The position numbers and the translations under genes are program-made. Below are positions 25,456 through 34,609 of a DNA stretch of 64,000 bases, piece by piece. Numbering within the stretch: the stretch's first letter is position 1; each line of letters opens with the position of its first letter. Location of the stretch: NCBI RefSeq assembly GCF_029953285.1, contig NZ_JASAOI010000069.1, forward strand, positions 29,532-93,531, written 5' to 3'. Below the pieces are notes generated by a model, which ran no database searches, was not told where the DNA came from, and saw only the letters and a list, made by a program, of their open reading frames with translations. The stretch is from Yinghuangia seranimata. Its GTDB lineage: Bacteria; Actinomycetota; Actinomycetes; Streptomycetales; Streptomycetaceae.

Positions 25456-27168
25456 TCAGACCCCCTCGACCGCCGCCAGTCCCCCGTCGGCGTCCGCGGG
25501 CGGGAACGGTTCCGCACGCGCCTCCGGACGCAGCGCGACCCGCCCGTCCGGCACCCGGACGATCAGCGCGCCGGGGCGCACTCGCACCACCATCCGCGTA
25601 CCGGGCCCGATCGGGTCGCCGTCGAGCTCGCGCGGTTCGGGGCGGGCCGTCTCGACCTCGACCGTCCGGCCGGTGAAGTGCTCGATCGGCCGCCAGCGCC
25701 GCTGCCGGGCGGCGGCCTGCTGCTCGTCGCGGCGCCGCCGGCCTATGACCCGCAGCGTCGCGTGCGCCCAGCCGGTCATGCCGTACGGGGCGAACACCAC
25801 CACGTCCAGCAGCCCGTCGTCCGGTTCGGCGCCCGGCAGCAGCTGCATGCCGGCCTGCAGCGCGCCGACGTTGCCGACCAGCACCATGCGGGCCCGCCGG
25901 GTGATCGGCGGCCCGTCGTCGATGCGCAGCGTCACCCGCATGCGGGCATCGCGCAGGTGGCGGGCGCCCGAGACGGCGTACGCGGGCCAGCCGACCTTCT
26001 TCTTCAGCGCGTCCGGCGCGTCCGCGACCATCGCCGCGTCCAGCCCGATGCCGGCCATCGCGGTGAAGTAGCGGTGCCCGGCGTCGGGTTCGTCGGACTC
26101 GATGCCGCCGAGGTCGATGGGCCGGTCGCGGCCGTGCACGGCGACGTGCACGGCGTCGGCGAGGTCGATCGGCAGCCCGAGGTTGCGGGCCAGCAGGTTG
26201 CCGGTCCCGGACGGCACGACGGCCAGCGGCACACCGGTGCCGGCCAGCGCCTCCGCGCACTCCCGCACGGTGCCGTCGCCGCCCGCGACCAGGACGAGGT
26301 CGACGCCTTCGTCGAGGGCCCGACGGGTCGCGCCCGCGCCCGGGTCGTCGACGGTGGTCTCCAGCCACAGCGGCGGCGCCCAGCCGGCCTCCGCCATGAT
26401 GCGGGCGATCCGCGCGCGCCCGTCCTCCGAGTCGAGCTTGATCGGGTTGACCACGACGGCGGCACGCGGCACATGCCCGTCGGCCGTGCGCGGCGGCGGG
26501 CCACCGGGGCCGCCCCACACCGAGCGCGGCGACAGCACGGCGGCGTTCATGATCGTCAGGACCGCGGCCGCGGACAGGTACGCCGCGACGACGTCGCTGG
26601 GGTGGCTGTCGCCCCGGTACACCCGGGCCGCGCCCACCGCGAGCGGCACCAGCAGGAACAGCACCCGCCACACCCACTTGCGGACCGGTCCCGTCAGGTG
26701 CACCGAGAGCAGCACCGCGATGCCGCCGTACAGCGCGAGTGCCGCGCCGGTGTGGCCGGACGGGAAGGCGGCGCTGCCCGCGACGTCGTCGAGCCGCGGC
26801 ACGTCGGGCCGGTCCCGGTCCACGAACTGACGGGCCACCAGGTACACGGCCGTCTGCGCCGCCACGGCGCCCATGAGGAACAGCGGCGCACGCCACGAGC
26901 GGTACGCGAGCCTGGCCAGCACGGCGGCGACCAGCGTCCCCGCGACGACCGCGATACCGCCGGACAGCGTGGACAGCACGCGCGAGGCGTTGTCCCATGT
27001 GTCGGTGCGGTGCTCGGCCAGCGTGCGGACGAGATCGTCCTCGACCGAGATCGGCCAGACGTCCTCCATGACCCGCGACACGAGCAGGCCGAGACCGACC
27101 ATCGCCAAGGTCGTCGCCACCAGGGGCAGGACGATCCGCCGCAGGACCCGTCCTGCTTCCGTGAGCAT
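25456..27168 (-). CDS. PAP2 phosphatase fused to diacylglycerol-kinase domain
   Basis: 570 aa. The N-terminal half is a six-helix PAP2 membrane phosphatase with its three signatures: FVDRDRPDVPR, the PSGHTG loop and RVYRGDSHPSDVV. The C-terminal half (about residue 225 on) is a DAGK catalytic domain: VVVNPIKLDS, the ATP-site LVLVAGGDGTV and VPSGTGNLLARNL. One polypeptide thus joins a lipid-phosphate phosphatase to a lipid kinase, two opposed activities. Similar fusions are known in actinobacteria, and roles in undecaprenyl- or phosphatidyl-lipid recycling are plausible. The gene follows a second PAP2 gene by 11 bases, and both are likely in one transcript. Confidence 0.88.
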   Translation of the reverse strand: MLTEAGRVLRRIVLPLVATTLAMVGLGLLVSRVMEDVWPISVEDDLVRTLAEHRTDTWDNASRVLSTLSGGIAVVAGTLVAAVLARLAYRSWRAPLFLMGAVAAQTAVYLVARQFVDRDRPDVPRLDDVAGSAAFPSGHTGAALALYGGIAVLLSVHLTGPVRKWVWRVLFLLVPLAVGAARVYRGDSHPSDVVAAYLSAAAVLTIMNAAVLSPRSVWGGPGGPPPRTADGHVPRAAVVVNPIKLDSEDGRARIARIMAEAGWAPPLWLETTVDDPGAGATRRALDEGVDLVLVAGGDGTVRECAEALAGTGVPLAVVPSGTGNLLARNLGLPIDLADAVHVAVHGRDRPIDLGGIESDEPDAGHRYFTAMAGIGLDAAMVADAPDALKKKVGWPAYAVSGARHLRDARMRVTLRIDDGPPITRRARMVLVGNVGALQAGMQLLPGAEPDDGLLDVVVFAPYGMTGWAHATLRVIGRRRRDEQQAAARQRRWRPIEHFTGRTVEVETARPEPRELDGDPIGPGTRMVVRVRPGALIVRVPDGRVALRPEARAEPFPPADADGGLAAVEGV

Positions 27169-27179
27169 GGTCGCAATTC

Positions 27180-27896
27180 TTACGCAGCCGGGCGGCTCTC
27201 CGAACGGCCGATCTCGTTCCCGTTCGGTTTGTGGGACGTGATCTGCGCCTCTGCCGGATCCCACAGCACCGCGAACAGCAACCAACCGGCGGCCAGCACC
27301 ACCACACCCAGCGCCCAGCCGGCCACCACATCGCTCAGGTAGTGCACGCCCAACGCGATCCGCGTGAACCCGACGCCGAGCACCGAGACCACCGCGGCGG
27401 CCCACAGCAGCGGCCGCAGCAACCGCGGCGTCCACGGCAGCAGCACCACCAGCAGGACACCGCACCCGAGCATCCCGTTGAGCGCGTGCCCCGACGGGAA
27501 CGACCAGCCGTTCGCGGTCGCCACGGGGTCGGTGAACATCGGACGGTCGCGCGCCACCGCGACCTTGACCAGCGTCCCCGCCGTGCCGCCCACGATCATC
27601 ACTGCGGCCGCCCACGCGGCGGTGCGCCGGTCGCCGCGCACCAGCAGCACCACGACCGCGACCGCGACGAGCGCGCGGAACGTCCACGGGTCCCACACCC
27701 AGTTGGTGAGGAACCGCAGCACGTCCTTCCGCACGGGATGCTCGAGCACCCAGGTGTGGAGGTCCGTCGCGACCCGGACGTCGACCCGGTGCAACGGCCC
27801 CCAGCCGAGCACGACGAGGACCAGCAGCACCGTGAAGACGGCGGCGCCGGTCAACGCGCACACCGTGTGCCACGGGCGCGGAGTGAAGCTGTGCAC
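27180..27896 (-). CDS. PAP2-family membrane phosphatase
   Basis: 238 aa, five or six membrane helices. PAP2 motifs: KVAVARDRPMF, the PSGHALNG loop and TRIALGVHYLSDVV, all catalytic residues present. Family members dephosphorylate undecaprenyl pyrophosphate or phosphatidate outside the membrane. The start is set at GTG 27896 after GGGGAT; upstream codons in frame are low-complexity. It is followed on the same strand by the PAP2-DAGK fusion (11 bp), so two PAP2 enzymes are made together. Divergent from the HAD phosphatase gene. Confidence 0.83.
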   Translation of the reverse strand: MHSFTPRPWHTVCALTGAAVFTVLLVLVVLGWGPLHRVDVRVATDLHTWVLEHPVRKDVLRFLTNWVWDPWTFRALVAVAVVVLLVRGDRRTAAWAAAVMIVGGTAGTLVKVAVARDRPMFTDPVATANGWSFPSGHALNGMLGCGVLLVVLLPWTPRLLRPLLWAAAVVSVLGVGFTRIALGVHYLSDVVAGWALGVVVLAAGWLLFAVLWDPAEAQITSHKPNGNEIGRSESRPAA

Positions 27897-28030
27897 ATCC
27901 CCTTGATACCGCCTTGATCGCGCCGCGGCCGGGAAAAGGGGCACCGCGACGCCGGTAGTCTGATCTCCGTGATCTTCGTGTGCCTCTCCCGCCCCGCCCC
28001 CGGACCGATTTCCGCGCCGGTGCGCGGCGC

Positions 28031-28828
28031 GTGACCTTCCGGCTGGTCGCCACCGATCTCGACGGCACTCTGATCCGCGAGGACCACTCCATCTCCGCGC
28101 GCACGCGCGCCGCACTGTCCGCCGTACGCGCCGCGGGCGCGCACCACGTCATCGTCACCGGCCGCGCCGTCTCCTGGTCGCGCGGCGTCTTCGCCACGCT
28201 CGGGTACGAGGGCCTCGCGGTCTGCTCGCAGGGCGCGCAGGTCTACCACGCGGGCGAGGACCGGCTGCTCACCTCCGTGACCCTCGACCGGCAGGTCGCG
28301 CGGCTCGCCGCCGAGAAGCTGCGGGCCGAGATCGGGCCCGTGGCGCTCGCGGTCAGCCAGGCCGGGATAGACGGCGCCGTCGTGGTCGAGCCTGCGTACC
28401 GGTACAGCCTGCCGCTGCCGGTGCGTACCGCGGACACCCGCGAGGACCTGTGGGCCGAGCCGATCCTCAAGGCGTACGTGCAGCACCGCTCGCTCGGCGA
28501 CGACGAGCTCGCCGCGACCGCGCGCCGGGTCTGCGACGGCCTGGTCGACGTGACGCACGCCGGCCCCGGCATAGTCGAGCTGCTGCCGACCGGACTGAGC
28601 AAGTCGGTCGGGCTGTCCCTGGTCGCGCGGCGGCTCGGGGTGAAAGCGGCGGAGACGATAGCGTTCGGGGATATGCCCAACGACGTCACCATGCTGCGTT
28701 GGGCCGGACACGGTGTCGCGATGGCGAACGCGCACGACGCCGTGAAGGCGGTCGCCGACGAGGTCACCGCGTCGAACGACGAGGACGGCGTCGCGGCGGT
28801 CTTGGAAAGGCTGTTCGCACCGGCCTGA
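28031..28828 (+). CDS. Cof-type HAD-IIB hydrolase
   Basis: 265 aa. Motif I VATDLDGTLI (nucleophile and acid/base Asp), motif II VTGR, motif III Lys in SKSVGLSL and motif IV GDMPNDVTML are all present, and the cap is of the alpha/beta C2B kind. Cof-type phosphatases act on sugar phosphates, nucleotides or flavin precursors; the substrate cannot be told. GTG 28031 is preferred because the protein then begins just before the first strand; an in-frame GTG at 27980 would add 17 low-complexity residues. A TAGTCT -10-like element sits at 27956. Very similar in kind to the gene at 31170. Confidence 0.85.
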   Translation: MTFRLVATDLDGTLIREDHSISARTRAALSAVRAAGAHHVIVTGRAVSWSRGVFATLGYEGLAVCSQGAQVYHAGEDRLLTSVTLDRQVARLAAEKLRAEIGPVALAVSQAGIDGAVVVEPAYRYSLPLPVRTADTREDLWAEPILKAYVQHRSLGDDELAATARRVCDGLVDVTHAGPGIVELLPTGLSKSVGLSLVARRLGVKAAETIAFGDMPNDVTMLRWAGHGVAMANAHDAVKAVADEVTASNDEDGVAAVLERLFAPA

Positions 28829-28877
28829 CCGGGCCCGAGCCCCTCGCGTACCGCACCACGACGACGAGAGCACCACC

Positions 28878-30167
28878 ATGAGCACCTCCCCCGACCGGAT
28901 ATCCGGCGCGCCGTGCGTGCCCCCGCCGCGCGGGTCCGCCGCCCCGGACACGCCCCCGCGCACGCCGGGCGCGAGCGTTCGGCGCGGTGCGGGCGGGGCC
29001 CTCCTCGTCGCCGGTGTGGTCCTCATCTCGCTCAACATGCGTGCCGCGTTGTCCGGCGTCTCGCCGCTCGTCGGCGAACTGCGCACCGCGTTCGGCCTGT
29101 CGACGACGGTCGGCGGCCTCATCACCGCGATACCCGTGCTGTTCCTCGGCCTGGTCTCCCCGGTCGCGCCCGCGCTCGCCCGCCGGATCGGCGCCGAACT
29201 GACGCTGCTGGCCGCGCTGGTCGTGCTGACCTGCGGCATCGTGGTGCGCACCGTGCCGTCGCTGGTCGCGCTGTTCGCGGGCGGCGTGCTGGTCGGCGGC
29301 GGCATCGCGGTGCTCAACGTGCTCATGCCGGCGGTCGTGAAACGGGACTTCCCCGACCGCACCGCCGTGATGATGGGCGCGTACAGCTCGACGATGGTGT
29401 GCGGCGCGGCGGTCGCCGCGGGTGCGAGCGTGCCGATCGAGAACGCGATCGGCCACGGCTGGCGTCCCGCGCTGGGCGTGTGGGCGGCGCTGTCGGTGCT
29501 CGCGATCGCGGTGTGGCTCCCACAGGTGCTCCGTGCGCGCCGGGCGCGTGAGACACAGGCCGCACAGGCCGCGGTCGCGGGTGTGTGGCGGTCCCCGCTG
29601 GCCTGGCAGGTCACCGGGTTCATGGGCCTGCAGTCGCTGCTGTTCTACGTCGTGCTCGCGTGGCTGCCGACGATGCTGACCGACGACGGGATGACCAAGG
29701 GCGACGCGGCCGCGGTCTTCGCGTTCAGCACGGTGTGCCAGATCCCGGCCTCGCTCGGGACGTCGCTGCTCGCCGGCCGCCTGCGCGACCAGCGGCTGCC
29801 GGTGGTGGCCGCGATGGCGCTGACCGCGGGCGGGTACGTCGGGCTGCTGTTCGCCCCGGCCGCGGGCGCGTGGGTGTGGGCGGCGCTGCTCGGTCTCGGG
29901 CAGGGCGCGGCCGTGGCGCTCGCGCTGACGCTGATCGTGCTGCGGTCGCCGGATCCGCAGGTGGCCGCGCAGCTGTCCGGTATGGCCCAGGCGGTCGGCT
30001 ACGTGCTCGCCGCGTTCGGGCCGCTTGCGGCGGGCGCGTTCAAGGACGCGAGCGGCGGCTGGTCGGTGCCGATCCTGGTGATGTTGGCCCTGGCCGGCGT
30101 GGCGACGGCGTCCGGCCTGGGTGCGGCGCGGCCGCTGCACGTGCGGGTGTCGCGCCGGATCGCCTGA
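28878..30167 (+). CDS. CynX/NimT-type MFS transporter
   Basis: 429 aa with 12 predicted helices after a disordered N-terminus of about 50 residues. Residues LISLNMRAALSGVSPLVGEL and the paired LITAIPVLFLGLVSPVAPALARRIG match the CynX/NimT branch of the MFS (cyanate and 2-nitroimidazole transporters). A central loop near residue 215 is basic. It lies 50 bases after the HAD gene on the same strand, so a shared transcript is likely. Substrate not deducible. Confidence 0.82.
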   Translation: MSTSPDRISGAPCVPPPRGSAAPDTPPRTPGASVRRGAGGALLVAGVVLISLNMRAALSGVSPLVGELRTAFGLSTTVGGLITAIPVLFLGLVSPVAPALARRIGAELTLLAALVVLTCGIVVRTVPSLVALFAGGVLVGGGIAVLNVLMPAVVKRDFPDRTAVMMGAYSSTMVCGAAVAAGASVPIENAIGHGWRPALGVWAALSVLAIAVWLPQVLRARRARETQAAQAAVAGVWRSPLAWQVTGFMGLQSLLFYVVLAWLPTMLTDDGMTKGDAAAVFAFSTVCQIPASLGTSLLAGRLRDQRLPVVAAMALTAGGYVGLLFAPAAGAWVWAALLGLGQGAAVALALTLIVLRSPDPQVAAQLSGMAQAVGYVLAAFGPLAAGAFKDASGGWSVPILVMLALAGVATASGLGAARPLHVRVSRRIA

Positions 30168-30195
30168 CCCGGCGCGGACGGCGCGGGCCGGGCGG

Positions 30196-31089
30196 CTACA
30201 GCTTGGCGACCTGCGGAAGCCCCTCGGTGACGATGCGCTCGAAGACGGCCTCGTCGGTGCCGAAGACGCTGTCGGGCACCGGCAGGTGCACCGCGATGTC
30301 GGTCATGCCGACCTCGGCGTAGCGGCCGGCGTAGTCGACGAACGCATCCACCGAGTCGAGCGCGCGCTCGCCGGTCGAGCCGTTGAGCAGGACGCGGTCC
30401 AGCTCGCCCGGGTCGCGGCCCTCGGCGGCGCACGCGTCCTCCAGGCGGCGCAGCTGGTCGGCGACCGCGGACTGGTACTCGGCGTTCGTGAGGCCTTCGA
30501 GGCGCTTGGGGTCGCCGTACGTCACCCACGCCTGCCCGAGGCGCGCGGTGAGCCGCAGTCCGCGCGGCCCGGTCGCGGCGACCGCGAACGGCAGCCGGGG
30601 GCGCTGCACGCAGCCGGGGATCATGCGGACCTCGTCGGCGCTGTAGAAGCGTCCGTCGTAGGTGGTCGCGGGCGAGGTGAGCAGTTCGTCGAGCAGGCCG
30701 AGGAACTCCTCGAAGCGGTCCTGGCGCTCGCGCGGGGCCCACGGCTCCTGGCCGAGCGCGGTCGCGTCGAAGCCGAGCCCGCCGGCGCCGATGCCGAGGG
30801 TGAACCGGCCTTCGCTGACGTCGTCGAGCGTCATGAGCTCTTTGCCGAAGGTCACCGGGTGGCGGAAGTTCGGCGACGACACGAGCGTTCCCAGGCGGAT
30901 CCGGGAGGTGACCGCGGCCGCCGCGGTCAGCGTCGGGACGGAGCCGAACCAGGGCTCCTCGCGAAAGCTGCGCCACGAGAGGTGGTCGTACGTCCAGGCG
31001 GTGTGGAACCCGGCCGCCTCGGCGTCACGCCACCGCGCTGCGGCTTCGGACCAACGGTAGATCGGGAGGATGACGACGCCGACTCGCAT
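30196..31089 (-). CDS. LLM-class F420-dependent oxidoreductase
   Basis: 297 aa luciferase-like TIM barrel: start strand MRVGVVILPIY, AGFHTAWTYDHLS, the SRIRLGTLVSSPNFRHPVT block, ELMTLDDVSEGRFTLGIGAGG and the flavin-site PFAVAATGPRGLRL. This is the actinobacterial subfamily that mostly uses coenzyme F420. The ATG at 31089 gives a normal length; longer in-frame starts begin in non-homologous sequence. TAGGGT 7 bases before the ATG suggests a leaderless mRNA. It is divergent from the HAD gene at 31170 and convergent with the MFS gene. Substrate unknown. Confidence 0.87.
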   Translation of the reverse strand: MRVGVVILPIYRWSEAAARWRDAEAAGFHTAWTYDHLSWRSFREEPWFGSVPTLTAAAAVTSRIRLGTLVSSPNFRHPVTFGKELMTLDDVSEGRFTLGIGAGGLGFDATALGQEPWAPRERQDRFEEFLGLLDELLTSPATTYDGRFYSADEVRMIPGCVQRPRLPFAVAATGPRGLRLTARLGQAWVTYGDPKRLEGLTNAEYQSAVADQLRRLEDACAAEGRDPGELDRVLLNGSTGERALDSVDAFVDYAGRYAEVGMTDIAVHLPVPDSVFGTDEAVFERIVTEGLPQVAKL

Positions 31090-31169
31090 GGCGACGACCC
31101 TAATCCCGAACACTCCCGAACAGAAACCCGCGCGAACCGGTCTCACTTTCTCGTTTGCGCTAAGCCAGG

Positions 31170-32006
31170 ATGTACGTCGTGACTGCCACACCGTCTGCCC
31201 CGCCGCCGTCCACGCCGCGCCCGCGCCTCGTCGCCACCGACCTGGACGGCACCATTGTGCGCAGCGACGGCACGATCTCCGAGCGGACCCTCGCCGCGCT
31301 CGACGCCGTCGAGGCGGCCGGCGGCGCCGTCGTGTTCGTGACGGGGCGGCCGCCGCGCTGGATGGACAAGGTCGCCCAGGTGACCGGCCACCACGGGCTG
31401 GCCATCTGCGGCAACGGCGCGGTGGTCTACGACCTGCGCGCGGAGCAGATCGTCGACACCCACCCGATGGACGTCACCGCGGCCCGCAAGGTGATCGCGC
31501 TGATCCGCGAGCACGTGCCCGACGTGTGCTTCGCGGTGGAGACCGCGACCGGGTTCGCGCACGAGCCGGAGTACCCGCCGCTGGAGCGCGACCTGTCGAT
31601 CGTGCACGCCGTCGCGCCGGCCGAGGAGCTGCTCGACGGGCCGGTGCTCAAGCTGCTCGCGCGGCACCCGTCGATGGCGCCCGACGACTTCCTGGCGGTC
31701 ACCCGCGAGGCGGCCGGCGCGCACGCCGAGTTCACCCACTCGTCCAAGATCGCCCTGGTGGAGATCAGCGCGCTGGGCGTCAGCAAGGCCAGCACGCTGG
31801 CGTGGTTCTGCACGCGGCACGGCATCACCGCGGACGAGGTTGTCGCGTTCGGCGACATGCCCAACGACCTGCCGATGCTGGGCTGGGCGGGGCACTCCTA
31901 CGCGGTCGCGAACGCGCATCCGGCGGTGCTGGCCGCGGTGCCGAACCACACCGCGAGCAATGACGACGACGGCGTAGCGCAAATCATCGAAAAGCTCTTC
32001 CCGTAA
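31170..32006 (+). CDS. Cof-type HAD-IIB hydrolase, second copy
   Basis: 278 aa with HAD motif I VATDLDGTIV, motif II VTGR, motif III Lys in VSKASTLAW and motif IV GDMPNDLPML; the cap domain is of C2B type. Overall arrangement parallels the protein at 28031, suggesting an old duplication with different substrates. ATG 31170 is used; the next in-frame start is GTG 31179. Divergent from the LLM gene, with about 80 bases between them. It ends 24 bases before the phosphotransferase gene. Confidence 0.85.
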   Translation: MYVVTATPSAPPPSTPRPRLVATDLDGTIVRSDGTISERTLAALDAVEAAGGAVVFVTGRPPRWMDKVAQVTGHHGLAICGNGAVVYDLRAEQIVDTHPMDVTAARKVIALIREHVPDVCFAVETATGFAHEPEYPPLERDLSIVHAVAPAEELLDGPVLKLLARHPSMAPDDFLAVTREAAGAHAEFTHSSKIALVEISALGVSKASTLAWFCTRHGITADEVVAFGDMPNDLPMLGWAGHSYAVANAHPAVLAAVPNHTASNDDDGVAQIIEKLFP

Positions 32007-32015
32007 CTCTAAGTA

Positions 32016-32038
32016 GCATACAGTTACTGTATGCATAC
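32016..32038. promoter_or_regulatory. overlapping palindromes across the start of the phosphotransferase gene
   Basis: GCATACAG-TTA-CTGTATGC (32016-32034), perfect 8-bp arms, overlaps GTATGCATAC (32029-32038), a perfect 10-bp palindrome, so the 6-mer GCATAC/GTATGC appears three times. TACAGT at 32019-32024 is a -10-like element 6 bases before the ATG at 32031. The dyad thus covers promoter and start codon of an apparently leaderless gene, typical of a repressor operator. No regulator gene is adjacent. Confidence 0.6.
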
Positions 32039-33041
32039 ACCCCGTCCGGGCGATTCCCCGCTGGCCGCGTTGCTGGGCCACTACGCGGTCGGCACGCCCC
32101 TCGGGTTCCGCCCCGTCGCCGAGGGACTGCTCAACCGCGGCTACGAGGTGACCACCACGGAAGGCCGCTGGTTCCTCAAGCACTACCTGCACCAGAGCCC
32201 GGCCGCGATCGCCTTCCAGCACCGCGTCACCGCGCGCCTGCCCCGGCACGGCGTCCCCGCCCTGCCGCCGGTCGCCGGCCGCGACGGCCGCACCGCCCGG
32301 TGCGTCGGCGGGCGGTGGTTCGCGCTGTTCCCGTGGGTCGAGGGCACGCACCGCGCGGGCGGCGAGCTCGACCACGCCGAGTGCGCGCGGCTCGGCGCGC
32401 TGCTCGGCAGCGTCCACGCGACCCTCATGCGGCTGCTGCCGCCCGTCCAGCAGCCGCTGTTCACCCCCGCCGCCGACGCCGCCGCGTCGATGGCCGTCGC
32501 CCACCGGCTCCTCGAGGGCATACGGGCGCGCCCGGTCCGCGAGACCTTCGACGAACTCGCGGAGCACCGGCTGATCGAGCGGCTGCGCATGCTGCGCCGT
32601 CTCGCCCACCGCCGCCCGCCCGACGACGCGGCGCCGCGCACCGGCTACGTGCACGGCGACTTCCACCCGCTGAACCTGCTGTACGCCGACCGCGACCCGG
32701 TCGCGATCATCGACTGGGACCGGCTCGCGGCGCTGCCGGACACCGAAGAGACCGTGCGCGCCGCGCTGCTGTTCTTCACCACCCGCCCGCAGGGCACCCT
32801 CGACCTCTCCCGGGTACGCGCGTTCATGCACGCCTACCGAGGCATCGCCGACCCCGGCGGCAGGCAGCTGGCCGCCGCCGTGCGCCGGCTGTGGTGGGAG
32901 CGGCTCAACGACTTCTGGATGCTCCGCCGGCACTACGACGAGAGCGACCACCGCTCCGACCCGCTGTTCGCGTCCGCCGCCGCGCTGATCGTGTGGTGGA
33001 CGCGCAACTACGACGAGGTCATGGACGCGTTCGTCGGCTGA
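32031..33041 (+). CDS. APH-type phosphotransferase
   Basis: 336 aa protein of the aminoglycoside phosphotransferase/choline kinase fold. ATP-site Lys lies in RWFLKHYLH; Brenner motif YVHGDFHPLNLL and the metal-binding IIDWDR are intact, so it should be catalytic. Members phosphorylate small hydroxylated molecules (antibiotics, homoserine, sugars). A resistance role is possible but cannot be inferred from this motif set. The start lies in the palindrome at 32016-32038. It converges on the kinase gene at 33047 with a 5-bp gap. Confidence 0.83.
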   Translation: MHTPRPGDSPLAALLGHYAVGTPLGFRPVAEGLLNRGYEVTTTEGRWFLKHYLHQSPAAIAFQHRVTARLPRHGVPALPPVAGRDGRTARCVGGRWFALFPWVEGTHRAGGELDHAECARLGALLGSVHATLMRLLPPVQQPLFTPAADAAASMAVAHRLLEGIRARPVRETFDELAEHRLIERLRMLRRLAHRRPPDDAAPRTGYVHGDFHPLNLLYADRDPVAIIDWDRLAALPDTEETVRAALLFFTTRPQGTLDLSRVRAFMHAYRGIADPGGRQLAAAVRRLWWERLNDFWMLRRHYDESDHRSDPLFASAAALIVWWTRNYDEVMDAFVG

Positions 33042-33046
33042 CCCGG

Positions 33047-34609
33047 CTACCGGGTCGAGGGGTTCCCGGCGGGCGGCGGCGCCGACGACGGCGTCGTCTG
33101 GGTCGGCGCCGCGCTGGTCGTCGAGGCCGACGTCGTCGACTGCTTCGAGGTCGCCGTCGGGCTCGACGACTTCGAGGTCGCCGTCGGGCTCTGCGACTGC
33201 CACGTCGTGGCCGTCGACGGCGACGGCTGCTGCGCCTGGGTCGTCACGCGCCCGCCGGTCAGCGACGGCTTGGACGACGGCAGCTGATTGCCACCGGGGA
33301 ACGGGTTGTCGTTCGACGTCTCGGTGGGCAGCTGCGTGCTCGGGCTCGTGCCCGTGTTCGGCGTCTGCCCACCGCTGCCGCCCTCGTCGGCGTCGTTCTT
33401 GTTCGTCAGGGCGAGCACCAGGATCGTCACACCGGCGATCACCGCGACCACCGCGGCGGCCACCAGCACGTAGAACCCGCCGCCGCGCCGGCGACGCGGC
33501 TCCGACACGACCGGCATGGCGCCGGTCCCGCCGTCGTTCGCCGGCAGCGTGCGATGCCCGGGCGGCACAAGGGTGGTGGCCTCGAGGTCACTGTTGCGTC
33601 CCTGGGCCGGCCCGCCCGCGATCCGCGCGGTGGGCGCGGTCGGCGAAACGCCCGGCGCCCACGCCTGCCGGGTGGTGCCGGTGGGCGGCTGCGCGGGGAT
33701 CCGCCCGGTCGGCGCCTGCACGTGGACCGTCTGCCCGGCCAGCGCGCGCCGCAGGTCCATCCGCATTTCTTCGGCGGTCTGGTACCGGTCGTCCGGGTTC
33801 TTGGCGAGCGCCTTCAGCGCGATCGCGTCCAGGTGCGGAGGGATACGCGCGTCCGAGGCGGACGGCGGACGCGGGTCGTCCTGCACGTGCTGGTACACGA
33901 CGGACAGCGGGGTGTCGCCGTTGAACGGCGGCCGCAGCGCCAGCAGTTCGTACAGCAGGCAGCCGCTGGAGTACAGGTCGCTGCGGGCGTCGACGGTACG
34001 GCCGAGGGCCTGCTCCGGGGAGAGGTACTGGGGCGTACCCATGACCATGCCGGTCTGGGTCATCGTCGTCGCGGCGCTGTGCAGCGCGCGGGCGATGCCG
34101 AAGTCCATCACCTTCACGGCGCCGGAGTTGGTGATGATGACGTTCGCGGGCTTGATGTCGCGGTGGATGATGCCGTTCCGGTGGCTGTACTCGAGGGCCT
34201 CCAGCACGCCCTCGGTGATCCGCAGCGCCTGCTCCTGCGGTATCGGCGCTCCCGCGGACAGCAGTTCGCGCACCGTGCGGCCCTCGACGCACTCCATGAC
34301 GATGAACGGCACCAGCTCCTCGCCGACGCGGTCCTCGCCGGTGTCGTACACCGACACGATCGCGGGGTGGTTGAGCGACGCGGCATTCTGCGCCTCGCGG
34401 CCGAAGCGCGAGCGGGCCACCGGGTCCTGGGCCAGATCGGGGCGCAGCGTCTTGACGGCGACGGTGCGCCCCAGGCGCACGTCGTGGGCCATGCTCACCT
34501 CGGCCATGCCGCCGCGGCCGAGCTGGCGCCCCAGCTCGTAACGCCCCGCGCCCACGGTCCTGAGCTTGGTCCCGGAGACATCGTCGTCCGGGCGCTGCGG
34601 CTGACCCAT
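33047..34609 (-). CDS. membrane-anchored Ser/Thr protein kinase with low-complexity ectodomain
   Basis: 520 aa. Kinase domain residues about 22-290: glycine loop LGRGGMAEV, ATP Lys K53 (VAVKTLRP), catalytic HRDIKPANV, DFGIARA and the GTPQYLSPEQ activation segment, as in PknB-type Hanks kinases. A Pro/Thr-rich juxtamembrane linker, one membrane helix (GFYVLVAAAVVAVIAGVTILVLAL) and a Ser/Thr/Gln-rich outside tail of about 130 residues follow. No PASTA domain, so ligand sensing differs from PknB. ATG 34609, or GTG 34612 directly before it, with GAGGAG upstream. Two kinase genes follow each other here. Confidence 0.92.
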   Translation of the reverse strand: MGQPQRPDDDVSGTKLRTVGAGRYELGRQLGRGGMAEVSMAHDVRLGRTVAVKTLRPDLAQDPVARSRFGREAQNAASLNHPAIVSVYDTGEDRVGEELVPFIVMECVEGRTVRELLSAGAPIPQEQALRITEGVLEALEYSHRNGIIHRDIKPANVIITNSGAVKVMDFGIARALHSAATTMTQTGMVMGTPQYLSPEQALGRTVDARSDLYSSGCLLYELLALRPPFNGDTPLSVVYQHVQDDPRPPSASDARIPPHLDAIALKALAKNPDDRYQTAEEMRMDLRRALAGQTVHVQAPTGRIPAQPPTGTTRQAWAPGVSPTAPTARIAGGPAQGRNSDLEATTLVPPGHRTLPANDGGTGAMPVVSEPRRRRGGGFYVLVAAAVVAVIAGVTILVLALTNKNDADEGGSGGQTPNTGTSPSTQLPTETSNDNPFPGGNQLPSSKPSLTGGRVTTQAQQPSPSTATTWQSQSPTATSKSSSPTATSKQSTTSASTTSAAPTQTTPSSAPPPAGNPSTR

